From the NCBI GenBank assembly GCA_027488115.1, contig JAIYCG010000001.1, forward strand, positions 186,001 to 250,000: 64,000 nucleotides of DNA, given 5' to 3'. Under the pieces are notes generated by a model, which made no database searches, was not told the DNA's origin, and saw only the letters and a program-made list of their open reading frames with translations. Positions 30,246-39,034 of the stretch are shown in pieces. This DNA comes from Comamonadaceae bacterium (GTDB lineage Bacteria > Pseudomonadota > Gammaproteobacteria > Burkholderiales > Burkholderiaceae_C). Position numbers and translations under genes: made by a program. The first letter of the stretch is position 1; each line of letters starts with the position of its first letter.

Positions 30246-31064
30246 CTAGGGCTTCAATGTTGCTGTCACTTTGGTAAATAACTGGTCAAAATTATGGCTT
30301 GTCAGTTCACCCATGGCCTCGGGTGTCATGCCTCTCAATTCAGCCAGAAGTTTCGCCACATAGGGAACATAAGAAGGATTGTTGGTTTTCCCCCGGTATG
30401 GCACAGGCGCCAAATAAGGGCTGTCAGTTTCAATCAACAAGCGGTCCAAAGGCATCCAAGCAGCCACGTCTCGCAATTCCTGTGCTGTTTTGAAGGTCAA
30501 AATGCCAGAAAAAGAGATGTAAAAGCCTAAATCAAGGGCCGCTTTGGCGACGGTTTGTGTCTCAGTAAAGCAGTGGAAAACACCTCCCACACTGGCCAAG
30601 TCCCCTACTTCGCCCTCTTCTTTCAGTATGCGAATGGTGTCATCTGAAGAAGATCGAGTGTGAATGACCATGGGAAGCTTGACCTGACGGGCTGCACGAA
30701 TGTGTGTTCTAAAGCGTTCACGCTGCCATTCCATGTCATTGATGCTGCGTCCGCCTTTGCGCTCTGCCATTTGGTAGTAGTCCAATCCCGTCTCACCCAC
30801 AGCTACAACACGGGGCAAGCTGGCTTTTTCCACCAAGTCTGTCACAGTGGGTTCATAAATGTCTTCATTGTCTGGGTGAACACCTACCGTGCTCCAAAAA
30901 TTATTGTAGGTCTTGGCAAGAGCGTGCACTTTGTCAAACTCTTCCATGGTGGTGCAAATGCACAAAGCACGTGTTACGTGAGCGTCGTGCATTTTTTGGC
31001 GAATATCAGGAAGCTGAGAAACAAGCTCAGGAAAAGAGAGATGGCAATGTGAATCGGTATACAT
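30246..31064 (-). CDS. tatD: TatD-family metal-dependent DNase (YcfH-like)
   Basis: Protein of 272 residues with the TIM-barrel amidohydrolase fold of TatD. Metal ligands are seen in DSHCH at the start, Glu in VGETGLDYY, His in VIHTRSS, His in VFHCFTE and Asp in IETDSPYLAP. Family members are 3'-5' exonucleases acting on DNA and sometimes linked to repair. The RGKTNNPSYVPYVA block is typical of the YcfH branch, which is encoded next to holB and tmk in many proteobacteria, as here. The gap to holB is 1 bp. Confidence 0.93.
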   Translation of the reverse strand: MYTDSHCHLSFPELVSQLPDIRQKMHDAHVTRALCICTTMEEFDKVHALAKTYNNFWSTVGVHPDNEDIYEPTVTDLVEKASLPRVVAVGETGLDYYQMAERKGGRSINDMEWQRERFRTHIRAARQVKLPMVIHTRSSSDDTIRILKEEGEVGDLASVGGVFHCFTETQTVAKAALDLGFYISFSGILTFKTAQELRDVAAWMPLDRLLIETDSPYLAPVPYRGKTNNPSYVPYVAKLLAELRGMTPEAMGELTSHNFDQLFTKVTATLKP

Positions 31065-31065
31065 A

Positions 31066-32079
31066 TTAAGCGGGGCTGTTAAGCACTTCTCGCGCTTCTG
31101 TGCAAAGCGCCTCTAACATCAAGCCTGCATTGAAGGGGTGCTCTGCTGTTTTGGCAGCCTGAGAAAGGCGTTTGAACCAGGCTGTCAGTTGCGCCGGTGA
31201 AATTTTCAAGGGAGGGAGATCATTCTCATTGAAATACCGCAAAGATGCTCGAATTTGCATCATGAGTAAATCGTGACAAAGCTTTTGCAATGCATCGATC
31301 ACTTCCGATGCAGGTAAATCGGAACAATAACTGGCATCTCCTGCCAGCATGGCCCTGGGAAATTGAGACCACCACTGCATGGTTTGACCAAAATTGCGTT
31401 GCTTCAATACTTCATCAGGTCGGCCGCCTGCAGCTTTGAGAAGCGGCAGGGCATCTTCTGCTGAAAGCCCTTGTGTTTGAAGCCACTTAACCGCTTCAGC
31501 ATGTGATGGCCACGACATGGTGTGAATCAAACAACGGCTTCGAACAGTGGGTAACAACTGGTGTGCAGCTTCTGTGGCCAATACAAATTTAACATCGCCA
31601 GGCGGCTCTTCCAAAGTTTTCAGCAAAGCATTGGCCGTGACATGGTTCATGCGCTCAGCCGGAAACACCAGAACCGCTTTCCCTTTGCCCCGAGCATTGG
31701 TTCTTTGAGAAAATTCAATGGCATCTCGCATGGCATCAATGCGAATTTCTTTACTGGGCTTGCGCGATTTACTGTCAATTTCAGACTGGGCTTTTTCGCT
31801 CAGCGGCCAGCCCAATTCCATCAGGATGGTTTCGGGCATCAAGACAAACAAGTCGGCATGGGTATGAACACTCAACGCGTGACAACTGCCGCAGTGGCCA
31901 CATGAACCTTGCGTTAACGCAGAGTCTGACTCGCAAAGCCATGCACTGACCAAGGAAGTTGCTAACTCATATTGACCCAAACCAGAGGGCCCTTGCAACA
32001 ACCAGGCATGTCCCTGTTGCGAAAGCAATGACAAGCTTTGTAGATGAATCCATGGTGCCATTGGGGTCATTGGAGTCAT
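31066..32079 (-). CDS. holB: DNA polymerase III delta-prime subunit
   Basis: Clamp-loader subunit of 337 residues. The AAA+ fold has a degenerate P-loop (GPSGLGQYE, no Lys-Thr), as is usual for delta-prime, which does not hydrolyse ATP. The zinc-binding cluster CGHCGSCH lies near residues 60-68, and [11 protein letters not shown] and the sensor region TVRSRC follow. The N-terminus is MTPMTPM, encoded by a 9-nt unit repeated three times, which offers three in-frame ATGs (32079, 32070, 32061); the first overlaps the tmk stop. Confidence 0.92.
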   Translation of the reverse strand: MTPMTPMAPWIHLQSLSLLSQQGHAWLLQGPSGLGQYELATSLVSAWLCESDSALTQGSCGHCGSCHALSVHTHADLFVLMPETILMELGWPLSEKAQSEIDSKSRKPSKEIRIDAMRDAIEFSQRTNARGKGKAVLVFPAERMNHVTANALLKTLEEPPGDVKFVLATEAAHQLLPTVRSRCLIHTMSWPSHAEAVKWLQTQGLSAEDALPLLKAAGGRPDEVLKQRNFGQTMQWWSQFPRAMLAGDASYCSDLPASEVIDALQKLCHDLLMMQIRASLRYFNENDLPPLKISPAQLTAWFKRLSQAAKTAEHPFNAGLMLEALCTEAREVLNSPA

Positions 32080-32708
32080 TGAGAGTAGGCAGCTTCAACA
32101 GCTTTTAAGACGTCTGACCAAACTGCATCGCGCGATTGGTCCGCTGCAATTTGGGCAAATCTAGTGGGTGATTCTTGCATGCGTTTGGCGTAGCCATTTC
32201 GGACAGCTTGAAAGAAAGATTGGGGTTGCGATTCAAATTTGTCAGGCAAACGCGCAGTGCTCAAGCGCTCTGCAGCCACTGCAGGCGGCAGGTCAAACCA
32301 AATGGTCAGGTCGGGCTGCCGCAATGGGCTTGATGGAACATGCTGAACCATTTGCTCGAGTGATTTTAAGACTTGCCAATCGAAACCTCTTCCACCACCT
32401 TGGTAAGCGAAGGTGGCATCAGTGAAGCGGTCACACAAAACGACTTCGCCCCTTGCTAGGGCGGGTTCAATCACTTGAATCAAGTGTTCACGTCTTGCAG
32501 CAAACATGATCAAGGCTTCTGTCAAGGGGTCCATGGCTTCATGCAATGCCAATTCTCTAAACTTTTCTGCCAATGGTGTGCCACCCGGTTCACGGGTACG
32601 GGTAACAATGTGCCCACGACTATTGAACCAGTTTGACAAGCCTTCAATGTGGGTTGACTTACCAGCGCCATCAATGCCTTCAAAACTGATAAACCAAGCT
32701 TGGCTCAT
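32076..32708 (-). CDS. tmk: Thymidylate kinase
   Basis: Phosphorylates dTMP to dTDP. The protein has 210 residues, Walker [12 protein letters not shown] near residues 9-19, the DRF motif in [20 protein letters not shown], and the [10 protein letters not shown] loop. It lies between mltG (3-bp gap) and holB (4-bp overlap) in an operon conserved among proteobacteria. Confidence 0.96.
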   Translation of the reverse strand: MSQAWFISFEGIDGAGKSTHIEGLSNWFNSRGHIVTRTREPGGTPLAEKFRELALHEAMDPLTEALIMFAARREHLIQVIEPALARGEVVLCDRFTDATFAYQGGGRGFDWQVLKSLEQMVQHVPSSPLRQPDLTIWFDLPPAVAAERLSTARLPDKFESQPQSFFQAVRNGYAKRMQESPTRFAQIAADQSRDAVWSDVLKAVEAAYSQ

Positions 32709-32711
32709 GGC

Positions 32712-33830
32712 TCATTGTCCCTCCTTAGATAAACCACGTTGATATTTGTTCACCGCGTTATTGTGCTCGTTCAGTGTTTGGCTGAAATGACTGGTGCCAT
32801 CGCCTTTAGCGACAAAATAAAGCGCACTGGATGGCGCTGGTGAAATGGCCGCGATCAAGGCAGCTTTACCTGGCATGGCAATCGGCGTTGGCGGCAAGCC
32901 TGATCGAGTGTAGGTGTTGTAAGGGGTATCGGTTCGCAAATCAACACGCCTTAAATTACCATCAAATGAATCTCCTAAGCCATAGATGACGGTAGGATCC
33001 GTTTGCAGTCGCATGCCAATTTTGAGTCGATTGTGAAAAACTGCCGAGATCATGGGACGATCGCTGGCTCTGCCTGTCTCTTTTTCCACAATGCTTGCCA
33101 AAATGAGCAGCTCTTCTGGATTCATAAGCTTTAAGTGGGCAGGTTTTTGGGCCCACACATTTTCCAAGTGCCGGTCCATGGCTTTCAAAGCGCGCTGCAT
33201 GACCGCCAGATCTGTTGACCCTTTAGAGTAGGTGTAGGAGTCTGGGTAAAAACGGCCCTCGGGGTGAATATTGGGCCGGCCCAGTTTAGCCATGATGTCA
33301 GCATCTGTCATGGCTTGTGTGGTGAATTTCAAAGTTTCAGCCTTGGCCAAAGCTTGCTTGAATTGTTTGAAAGTCCACCCTTCAACCAAAGTGATTGTTT
33401 TCAGGCTTTCTTCGCCACGGGCCAACATGTTGAGAACCCCTTTGGGAGACATCTCTGGGGTGATTTCGTAACTGCCCGCCTTGATGGCTCGATCTTGACC
33501 AGACAATCGGAACCAGAGTCGCAACAAAGGAGGTGACACATTGACACCTGCATCTGAAATGGCTTGTGCAACACCTTTCGGTGTTGTGCCTGGCTCAATT
33601 GCCAAATCCAGAACCTGAACACCGGAAGAAGTCTTCACTGCATCAGACTTGAAGCCCATGGGCATTTGAAGCCAGGCCATGGAGCCCGCCAAAACGACCA
33701 GCACCGTGAAAGTTGCCAAAGTCAAAAAAGCCCGCCACGAACTTTTTTTTCGCGAAGTTTGACTTTTTTTGGCTTTTGAAACGTGGCGGCTCAAACCTTG
33801 AATCCTTTGTGTTTTCTCTAAGGAGATCAT
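32712..33830 (-). CDS. mltG: Endolytic murein transglycosylase MltG
   Basis: Inner-membrane enzyme that cuts nascent peptidoglycan and sets glycan strand length. The protein has 372 residues: a Lys/Arg-rich cytoplasmic N-terminus, one membrane segment near 34-54 (AFLTLATFTVLVVLAGSMAWL), a LysM-like region, and the YceG domain with catalytic Glu in ILASIVEKET and the block FHNRLKIGMRLQTDPTVIYGLG. The annotated start is only 9 bp from the divergent ygfZ start and has no good Shine-Dalgarno sequence, so a slightly shorter form is possible. Confidence 0.92.
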   Translation of the reverse strand: MISLEKTQRIQGLSRHVSKAKKSQTSRKKSSWRAFLTLATFTVLVVLAGSMAWLQMPMGFKSDAVKTSSGVQVLDLAIEPGTTPKGVAQAISDAGVNVSPPLLRLWFRLSGQDRAIKAGSYEITPEMSPKGVLNMLARGEESLKTITLVEGWTFKQFKQALAKAETLKFTTQAMTDADIMAKLGRPNIHPEGRFYPDSYTYSKGSTDLAVMQRALKAMDRHLENVWAQKPAHLKLMNPEELLILASIVEKETGRASDRPMISAVFHNRLKIGMRLQTDPTVIYGLGDSFDGNLRRVDLRTDTPYNTYTRSGLPPTPIAMPGKAALIAAISPAPSSALYFVAKGDGTSHFSQTLNEHNNAVNKYQRGLSKEGQ

Positions 33831-33839
33831 AATTCAGCC

Positions 33840-34829
33840 ATGGACCTGATTGAACCCAATTTGAAATTCTCACCTTCCGGCGTGCTGCCCCCCCCAGATT
33901 GGGGAGTCGTTTTGGCTGAAGGGCCTGATGCTGGCAACTTTTTGCAAGGTCAATTGACCAACGATGTCTTGTTGTTGCCTACAGGGCAAGCTCGATTTAC
34001 GGGTTATTGTTCAGCCAAGGGCAGATTGATGGCCAGTTTCATTTTGCTGAAAGTCAGCAATGAGCAATACCTGATGGTTTGCCACAAGGATTTGCTTCAA
34101 GCCACAGTCAAACGCTTGTCCATGTTTGTCATGCGTGCCAAAGTGAAGCTCACAGATGCATCTGAAAACTACGAACTTCGTGGTCTTTTGGGAGAGGCAG
34201 CCAATTTAGCTTGCCCTTCTTTGAATTCAGAGGTTCCTTTGCAGGTATTTCAAGATGCTGAGTCTTACTTCATCAAGTTACACCCAGCAAAAAATTCAGG
34301 CACATCTGTTCAAAGAACACTTTGGATTGGTTTGAAAGACAGTGCGTCTAGCAAGGAATTCTTAAGTCAAGCTCTTACCAGTGCCACCACAGACGATTGG
34401 CAACTTGCTGAAGTTCTGTCTGGCATCAGCATGGTTCAAACGATCACATCCGAAGCCTTTGTGCCGCAAATGTTGAATTACGAATCGGTGCAAGGTGTGA
34501 GTTTCAAAAAGGGCTGCTATCCTGGCCAAGAAGTGGTCGCTAGAAGTCAGTTTCGCGGTACGCTCAAACGACGGGCCTATATTGTGTCCTGCCACTCCGT
34601 CATGCAAACTGGTCAAGAGGTTTTCTCGTCTGACGATGCCGAGCAAGCCTGCGGATCAGTGGCCAGTGCTGCCAAATTCAGTGGGACCAGCAACCCTCAA
34701 ACCGCGCCTTGGTGGGGTATTGTCTCAATGCAGACCAGTGCCTTGAATCGGCCACTTCATTTGGGCGACGCCAAAGGGCCTAGTTTGCACATCAGTGCCA
34801 TCCCCTACCCTTTGTTAGAAGATATTTAA
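33840..34829 (+). CDS. ygfZ: YgfZ-family folate-binding protein
   Basis: Folate-dependent protein that supports iron-sulfur cluster enzymes such as MiaB. The protein has 329 residues with the GcvT-like fold. The family signature KGCYPGQEVVAR, with its conserved Cys, is near residue 224. AAGGAGA at 33820-33826 is a good but distant (13 nt) Shine-Dalgarno and overlaps the first codons of the divergent mltG. An eight-C run (33888-33895) lies near codon 17. The stop codon overlaps that of the convergent downstream gene. Confidence 0.9.
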   Translation: MDLIEPNLKFSPSGVLPPPDWGVVLAEGPDAGNFLQGQLTNDVLLLPTGQARFTGYCSAKGRLMASFILLKVSNEQYLMVCHKDLLQATVKRLSMFVMRAKVKLTDASENYELRGLLGEAANLACPSLNSEVPLQVFQDAESYFIKLHPAKNSGTSVQRTLWIGLKDSASSKEFLSQALTSATTDDWQLAEVLSGISMVQTITSEAFVPQMLNYESVQGVSFKKGCYPGQEVVARSQFRGTLKRRAYIVSCHSVMQTGQEVFSSDDAEQACGSVASAAKFSGTSNPQTAPWWGIVSMQTSALNRPLHLGDAKGPSLHISAIPYPLLEDI

Positions 34830-35686
34830 TTCAGTTTCAAGCTCATTTCGATGTGATCGATACCGGCGTCTTGAAATACGTCGCCTTGCGCTTTGAATCC
34901 GAGTCGTCGGTAGAAACCTTCCGCACTGCATTGAGCGTGCAAGATAACTTCCTGATCGCCGCGTTGGCGTGCTGCGTCAATCAAAGCATTGACCACCATA
35001 CGACCTAGACTGCCGCCGCGCAGAGGTTTAGACACTGCCATGCGACCAATTTGCGCCAATTTAGGTTTGGCTTGAAGCAAGCGTCCCGTGGCAACGGGTT
35101 GCCCCAATTTGTTGACAACAACTGCATGCAGTGCGGTCGCATCATGCTCGTCCCACTCAAGTTCGGGTGCAATTTCTTGCTCATCGACAAATACCTCCGT
35201 TCGCAAAGGAGATGCCAACTCTTTCAGTTCACCCCATGTACTTAATTTCAAATCAACCACGGATCCACCGGCTTCAAAAATCAGCAAAATATTTCGCAAA
35301 GCTTCAGGAATAGGCTTGGAAGATTGTGTTTGGGGATCGGCAAATACGTAAATTAACTCGCCACTGATCAGCAATTTGTCGCCGCGGAAAATACCCGACT
35401 CAAACACCATGGAAGAATTTCCGAGCTTTTTGCATTTCATGCCGACGCTAAGATCGTCGTCCATGAGTGCAGATGCATGGTATTCGAGTGTGGCTTTTTT
35501 AACGTACAGCTCGCCGCCTAATTTGTGAAATGCCGTTTCATAGGGCAGTGCCACACGGCTCCAGTAAGCGGTGACCGCAGTGTCGATGTAAGTTAAATAA
35601 TGGCCGTTGAAGACAATCTTTTGCATGTCAATTTCGGCCCAACGCACTCGAATGCGATTGAAAAATCGGAAGTCACTGCGTTTCAT
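34826..35686 (-). CDS. YbgC-type acyl-CoA thioesterase fused to GNAT acetyltransferase
   Basis: Fusion of 286 residues. Residues 1 to about 135 are a hotdog thioesterase of the YbgC/FadM type, with the active-site block RWAEIDMQKIVFNGHYLTYID containing the expected catalytic Asp. Residues about 150-286 are an ElaA-like GNAT domain, with ALHAVVVNKLGQPVATGRLL, the acetyl-CoA loop region around LRGGSLGRMVVNALI, and the ending FYRRLGFKAQGDVF. The ATG at 35686 gives the normal hotdog N-terminus; a TTG 12 codons upstream is the alternative. It is followed on the same strand, upstream in transcription, by an esterase gene 37 bp away. Its stop shares bases with the ygfZ stop. Confidence 0.82.
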   Translation of the reverse strand: MKRSDFRFFNRIRVRWAEIDMQKIVFNGHYLTYIDTAVTAYWSRVALPYETAFHKLGGELYVKKATLEYHASALMDDDLSVGMKCKKLGNSSMVFESGIFRGDKLLISGELIYVFADPQTQSSKPIPEALRNILLIFEAGGSVVDLKLSTWGELKELASPLRTEVFVDEQEIAPELEWDEHDATALHAVVVNKLGQPVATGRLLQAKPKLAQIGRMAVSKPLRGGSLGRMVVNALIDAARQRGDQEVILHAQCSAEGFYRRLGFKAQGDVFQDAGIDHIEMSLKLN

Positions 35687-35723
35687 GTTGTAGAGGTCTT
35701 TCGGAGAATTGCAAACACTCAAT

Positions 35724-36695
35724 TTAAACAGGTGTGCTAAAGGCTTTTTTCAAAGCCAAACCAGCATCTTGATGGGCATGCCGAGCTTCTGGAATAACCC
35801 GCCCCATGTTGACAAACCCGTGCACTACACCGCGGTAAATTTCTAAGTCTACGCCAACGCCTGCCATTCGAAGTAAATCAGCGTAAGCCACGCCTTCGTC
35901 TACCAGAGGGTCACATTCTGCCAAGCCAATCCATGCAGGAGCCAAACCTTCATGATTTTCAGCCAACATGGGTGCAAAGCGCCAATCGTCTCTATCCTGG
36001 GCATCAATGTAATGTTGAAAGAACCAATCGACAGTGGCTCTGTCAAGCATGAAGCCTGAATCGTAAGTTAGATGGGAGCTTGTGTCCTGACGCGCAGCAG
36101 TACCTGGATAAATGAGCAATTGAAGTGCCAAACGCAGGCCTGCATCCCTTGCATGAATAGCACAAACTGCAGCCAATGTACCGCCAGCACTGTCGCCACC
36201 CACTGCCAATGCGTTGTCTCGCAAACCAAGTGAACTGAGGGACTTGTGAATCCACTGAAGCGCATCCCATGCGTCGTTTGTCGCCACGGGAAAGCGATAC
36301 TCTGGAGCCAATCGGTAGTCCACAGAGATGACGGCGCAATGACCAAGGCGAGCCAACTCACGGCATAAAACATTGTGCGTCTGGATGCTGCCGATGGTGA
36401 AACCGCCGCCATGAAAATAAACCAGGGTTGGTAAAGTCGCTGTATCGGATTTCAGGGTGGGTGCAAACAACTTGGCTTTTAGCCAATGACCATCCCTGGC
36501 TGGGATCTGCAATTCCTCAACGCGCGCCATGTTGGGTTCAGGCAAATCTAAAATGCTGGCAGACATTTCATAAAACATGCGGGCTTGCTGGGCATTCAAC
36601 AAATACATGGGCGGGCGCCCTGCCCGTTCAATGTTGCGCAAGACCAAGCGCATGGCTTCCGTCAGTCGGCTGTGAGGGTTGTGGTGAGAACTCAT
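35724..36695 (-). CDS. HSL-type alpha/beta hydrolase (family IV esterase)
   Basis: Carboxylesterase of 323 residues. The oxyanion motif HGGGFTIGSIQTH, nucleophile elbow GGDSAGG, Asp in AECDPLVDEG and His in VVHGFVNMGR make a complete family IV triad. No signal peptide, so cytoplasmic. Probably co-transcribed with the thioesterase-GNAT gene. It is divergent from the iron-type alcohol dehydrogenase; the 108 bp between them contain a TACATT -10-like hexamer at 36759-36764 but no clear -35. Confidence 0.88.
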   Translation of the reverse strand: MSSHHNPHSRLTEAMRLVLRNIERAGRPPMYLLNAQQARMFYEMSASILDLPEPNMARVEELQIPARDGHWLKAKLFAPTLKSDTATLPTLVYFHGGGFTIGSIQTHNVLCRELARLGHCAVISVDYRLAPEYRFPVATNDAWDALQWIHKSLSSLGLRDNALAVGGDSAGGTLAAVCAIHARDAGLRLALQLLIYPGTAARQDTSSHLTYDSGFMLDRATVDWFFQHYIDAQDRDDWRFAPMLAENHEGLAPAWIGLAECDPLVDEGVAYADLLRMAGVGVDLEIYRGVVHGFVNMGRVIPEARHAHQDAGLALKKAFSTPV

Positions 36696-36803
36696 CGTGA
36701 CTTTTTTATCGCCAATGTGACTTTTTCAGGGTTGTGGAGGCTGACTTCAATGGCTTGATACATTAGAGTTGAGCGTGATCCTAACGCATCACAAGAAAAT
36801 AGC

Positions 36804-37940
36804 ATGGCATTTATCAATTACGTTACCCAAATTCAAATCGATTTCGGCGCCATTCAGCTTTTAAAGCAAGAGTGTGAGCGCGTAGGCATTCACAAACCTC
36901 TTATCGTGACCGATCAGGGTGTGAAGGCCGCAGGTATTTTGCAAAAAGCATTAGATGCACTGCCAGGCTTTCAAGTGGCCGTCTTTGACCAAACACCCTC
37001 CAACCCCACCGAGGCCGCAGCTCGCGCAGCCAGCGAGGTGTACAAAGCACAGGGCTGCGATGGTTTGATTGCCGTGGGGGGTGGCTCATCGATTGACTGT
37101 GCCAAATGTGTGGCCATTGCCGTCACACACGAAGGCCCACTGAAGACCTATGCAACCATTGAAGGCGGATCTCCTAAAATCACAGACCGCGTTGCGCCTC
37201 TGATTGCGGTTCCCACCACCAGCGGCACCGGCAGTGAAGTGGCACGAGGCGCTATTTTGATCGTAGACGATGGGCGCAAACTTGGATTCCATTCTTGGTT
37301 CATTGTGCCCAAAGCTGCCATTTGCGATCCAGAACTCACCTACGGTCTGCCGCCTATGCTCACAGCCGCTACCGGCATGGATGCCATTGCCCACTGCATG
37401 GAAACCTTCATGTCTGCGGCCTTCAATCCGCCTGCAGATGGCATTTGTTTGGATGGCCTGCAACGCGCTTGGGCACACATTGAAAGGGCGACCCAGAATG
37501 GGCAAGACAAAGAAGCCCGCATGCACCTCATGAGTGCCTCCATGCAAGGCGCCATGGCATTTCAAAAAGGGTTGGGTTGCGTGCACTCCCTCAGTCACAG
37601 TTTGGGCGGCGTCAATCCTCGCTTGCACCACGGCACCTTGAACGCCATGTTCTTGCCAGCCGTGGTTCAGTTCAATTCAGTCGCTGAGTCTGTGCAAAAA
37701 GAACACCGCCTAAACCGCATGGCGCAAGTGATGGGACTTTCGTCTGGCGGCGACATTCCTCAAGCCATCCAAGACATGAGTGCCAGATTGGGTTTGCCAA
37801 CTGGCTTGAAAGCCATGGGCGTCACTGAATCACAATTTGATGCAGTCATCCACGGCGCCATGGCCGATCATTGCCACAAAACCAATCCTCGAATTGCAAC
37901 GCCCGACGAATACCGAGAGATGCTGATCGCATCCATGTAA
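36804..37940 (+). CDS. Iron-containing (type III) alcohol dehydrogenase
   Basis: NAD(P)-dependent dehydrogenase of 378 residues. Cofactor motif GGGSSIDCAK is near residue 93 and PTTSGTGSEV near 137. Metal-binding residues are expected in the ATGMDAIAHCMET and VHSLSHSLGGVNPRLHHG blocks, whose histidines are intact. Relatives oxidise primary alcohols, lactaldehyde or 1,3-propanediol; the specific substrate is not evident. It stands alone on its strand. Its stop directly abuts that of the convergent patatin gene. Confidence 0.9.
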   Translation: MAFINYVTQIQIDFGAIQLLKQECERVGIHKPLIVTDQGVKAAGILQKALDALPGFQVAVFDQTPSNPTEAAARAASEVYKAQGCDGLIAVGGGSSIDCAKCVAIAVTHEGPLKTYATIEGGSPKITDRVAPLIAVPTTSGTGSEVARGAILIVDDGRKLGFHSWFIVPKAAICDPELTYGLPPMLTAATGMDAIAHCMETFMSAAFNPPADGICLDGLQRAWAHIERATQNGQDKEARMHLMSASMQGAMAFQKGLGCVHSLSHSLGGVNPRLHHGTLNAMFLPAVVQFNSVAESVQKEHRLNRMAQVMGLSSGGDIPQAIQDMSARLGLPTGLKAMGVTESQFDAVIHGAMADHCHKTNPRIATPDEYREMLIASM

Positions 37941-39026
37941 TTAGAGGTCTTGAACCATGGCCATATCGGGCCTTTGCAACCAAGCCGCAAACTCATCGGC
38001 CAACTGTTGGCTGGCTGAAGTAGCTTGCTGCCACACCTTCACTCTGGACTTTAAATCTTGACCATAGGTTGCGAAGTCTTGGCGATCGGGTAGTTTGCCA
38101 TTAGGCAAAGTTTGAACCCACTCCGGGTTGGGTGCCAATACAAGCGTGTTGTTTAAAAATGCTGTGGCTCTATGGCGCCACTTCAAGCCTTTGTCCAACC
38201 ACCCCGGTATCACAGCTTTTTGAAAATGCGGATAAATGACAATGCCTTTTTTTGTATCGGTGTTTGTATTTCTTTGCCAATCGAGGTGCAAATGATAGTC
38301 CGTAATGCCACCATCCCAATAGGCACCTTTGGGTGCGCCTTGAATATGATGGACAGCCTTCAAAACAAAGGGAATGGCACAACTTGCTTGCAGCACATCC
38401 ATGAAATTGGCAGGCGTTAATGACAAGTGCCGAGTGGCGTAATCTTCGGTGCCAAATGGAAGTTCACCTGCTGAAGAAAAAACCACGCGTTCTAATGACG
38501 CACTCATGGCTTTGCGGCTGATCACATTGCTCAGAAACGCCAAACCATAGCCCAGTGGGCTGAGCAAAGGATGCTCTTGACTTAACAGGCCTTTGCCACG
38601 CGACGCCAACACATGCAGGCGGTAACGAGGGTGCGTCAACAAGGGTTCTATCAGGCCGCCGTAAAACAGGTCTAAGTTTTGACGAAATGAATCACTCACC
38701 TGTTGAGCACTGGGAAACTTCTCACCCGCTTTCAGTTCGTAATGCTGATGAATGTAGTCATGCTCAAGTCGGTGCAAACCAGCTTGGCTGTCTGGCAAGC
38801 ATGCCGTAGCCATGCGCCATGCACCTATAGAGGCACCCACCAAATCAATAGCTTGCTGACTGCTTGGCAACCATTCGTTGAACATGAACCGGTCTAGCGG
38901 ACCCAAGATCAAACCTTTAGGACCACCTGCAGCTGCAGGAATGACACCTACATCGGATGCCTCAAGTCCATTCAATTCAATGTACTGCTTTGCTTGGGGC
39001 CCTGCATAGATGGCAAGTGATTTCAT
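37941..39026 (-). CDS. Patatin-like phospholipase
   Basis: Protein of 361 residues with the patatin Ser-Asp dyad: a glycine-rich oxyanion loop (AAAGGPKGLILG, residues 32-43), nucleophile elbow GASIGAW (Ser near residue 66) and the DGG motif in YWDGGITDYHL. These are the lipid acyl hydrolase features. No signal peptide is visible, so it is probably cytoplasmic. It lies 8 bp downstream of tex on the same strand and may be co-transcribed with it. Confidence 0.82.
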   Translation of the reverse strand: MKSLAIYAGPQAKQYIELNGLEASDVGVIPAAAGGPKGLILGPLDRFMFNEWLPSSQQAIDLVGASIGAWRMATACLPDSQAGLHRLEHDYIHQHYELKAGEKFPSAQQVSDSFRQNLDLFYGGLIEPLLTHPRYRLHVLASRGKGLLSQEHPLLSPLGYGLAFLSNVISRKAMSASLERVVFSSAGELPFGTEDYATRHLSLTPANFMDVLQASCAIPFVLKAVHHIQGAPKGAYWDGGITDYHLHLDWQRNTNTDTKKGIVIYPHFQKAVIPGWLDKGLKWRHRATAFLNNTLVLAPNPEWVQTLPNGKLPDRQDFATYGQDLKSRVKVWQQATSASQQLADEFAAWLQRPDMAMVQDL

Positions 39027-39034
39027 CGGACTTA

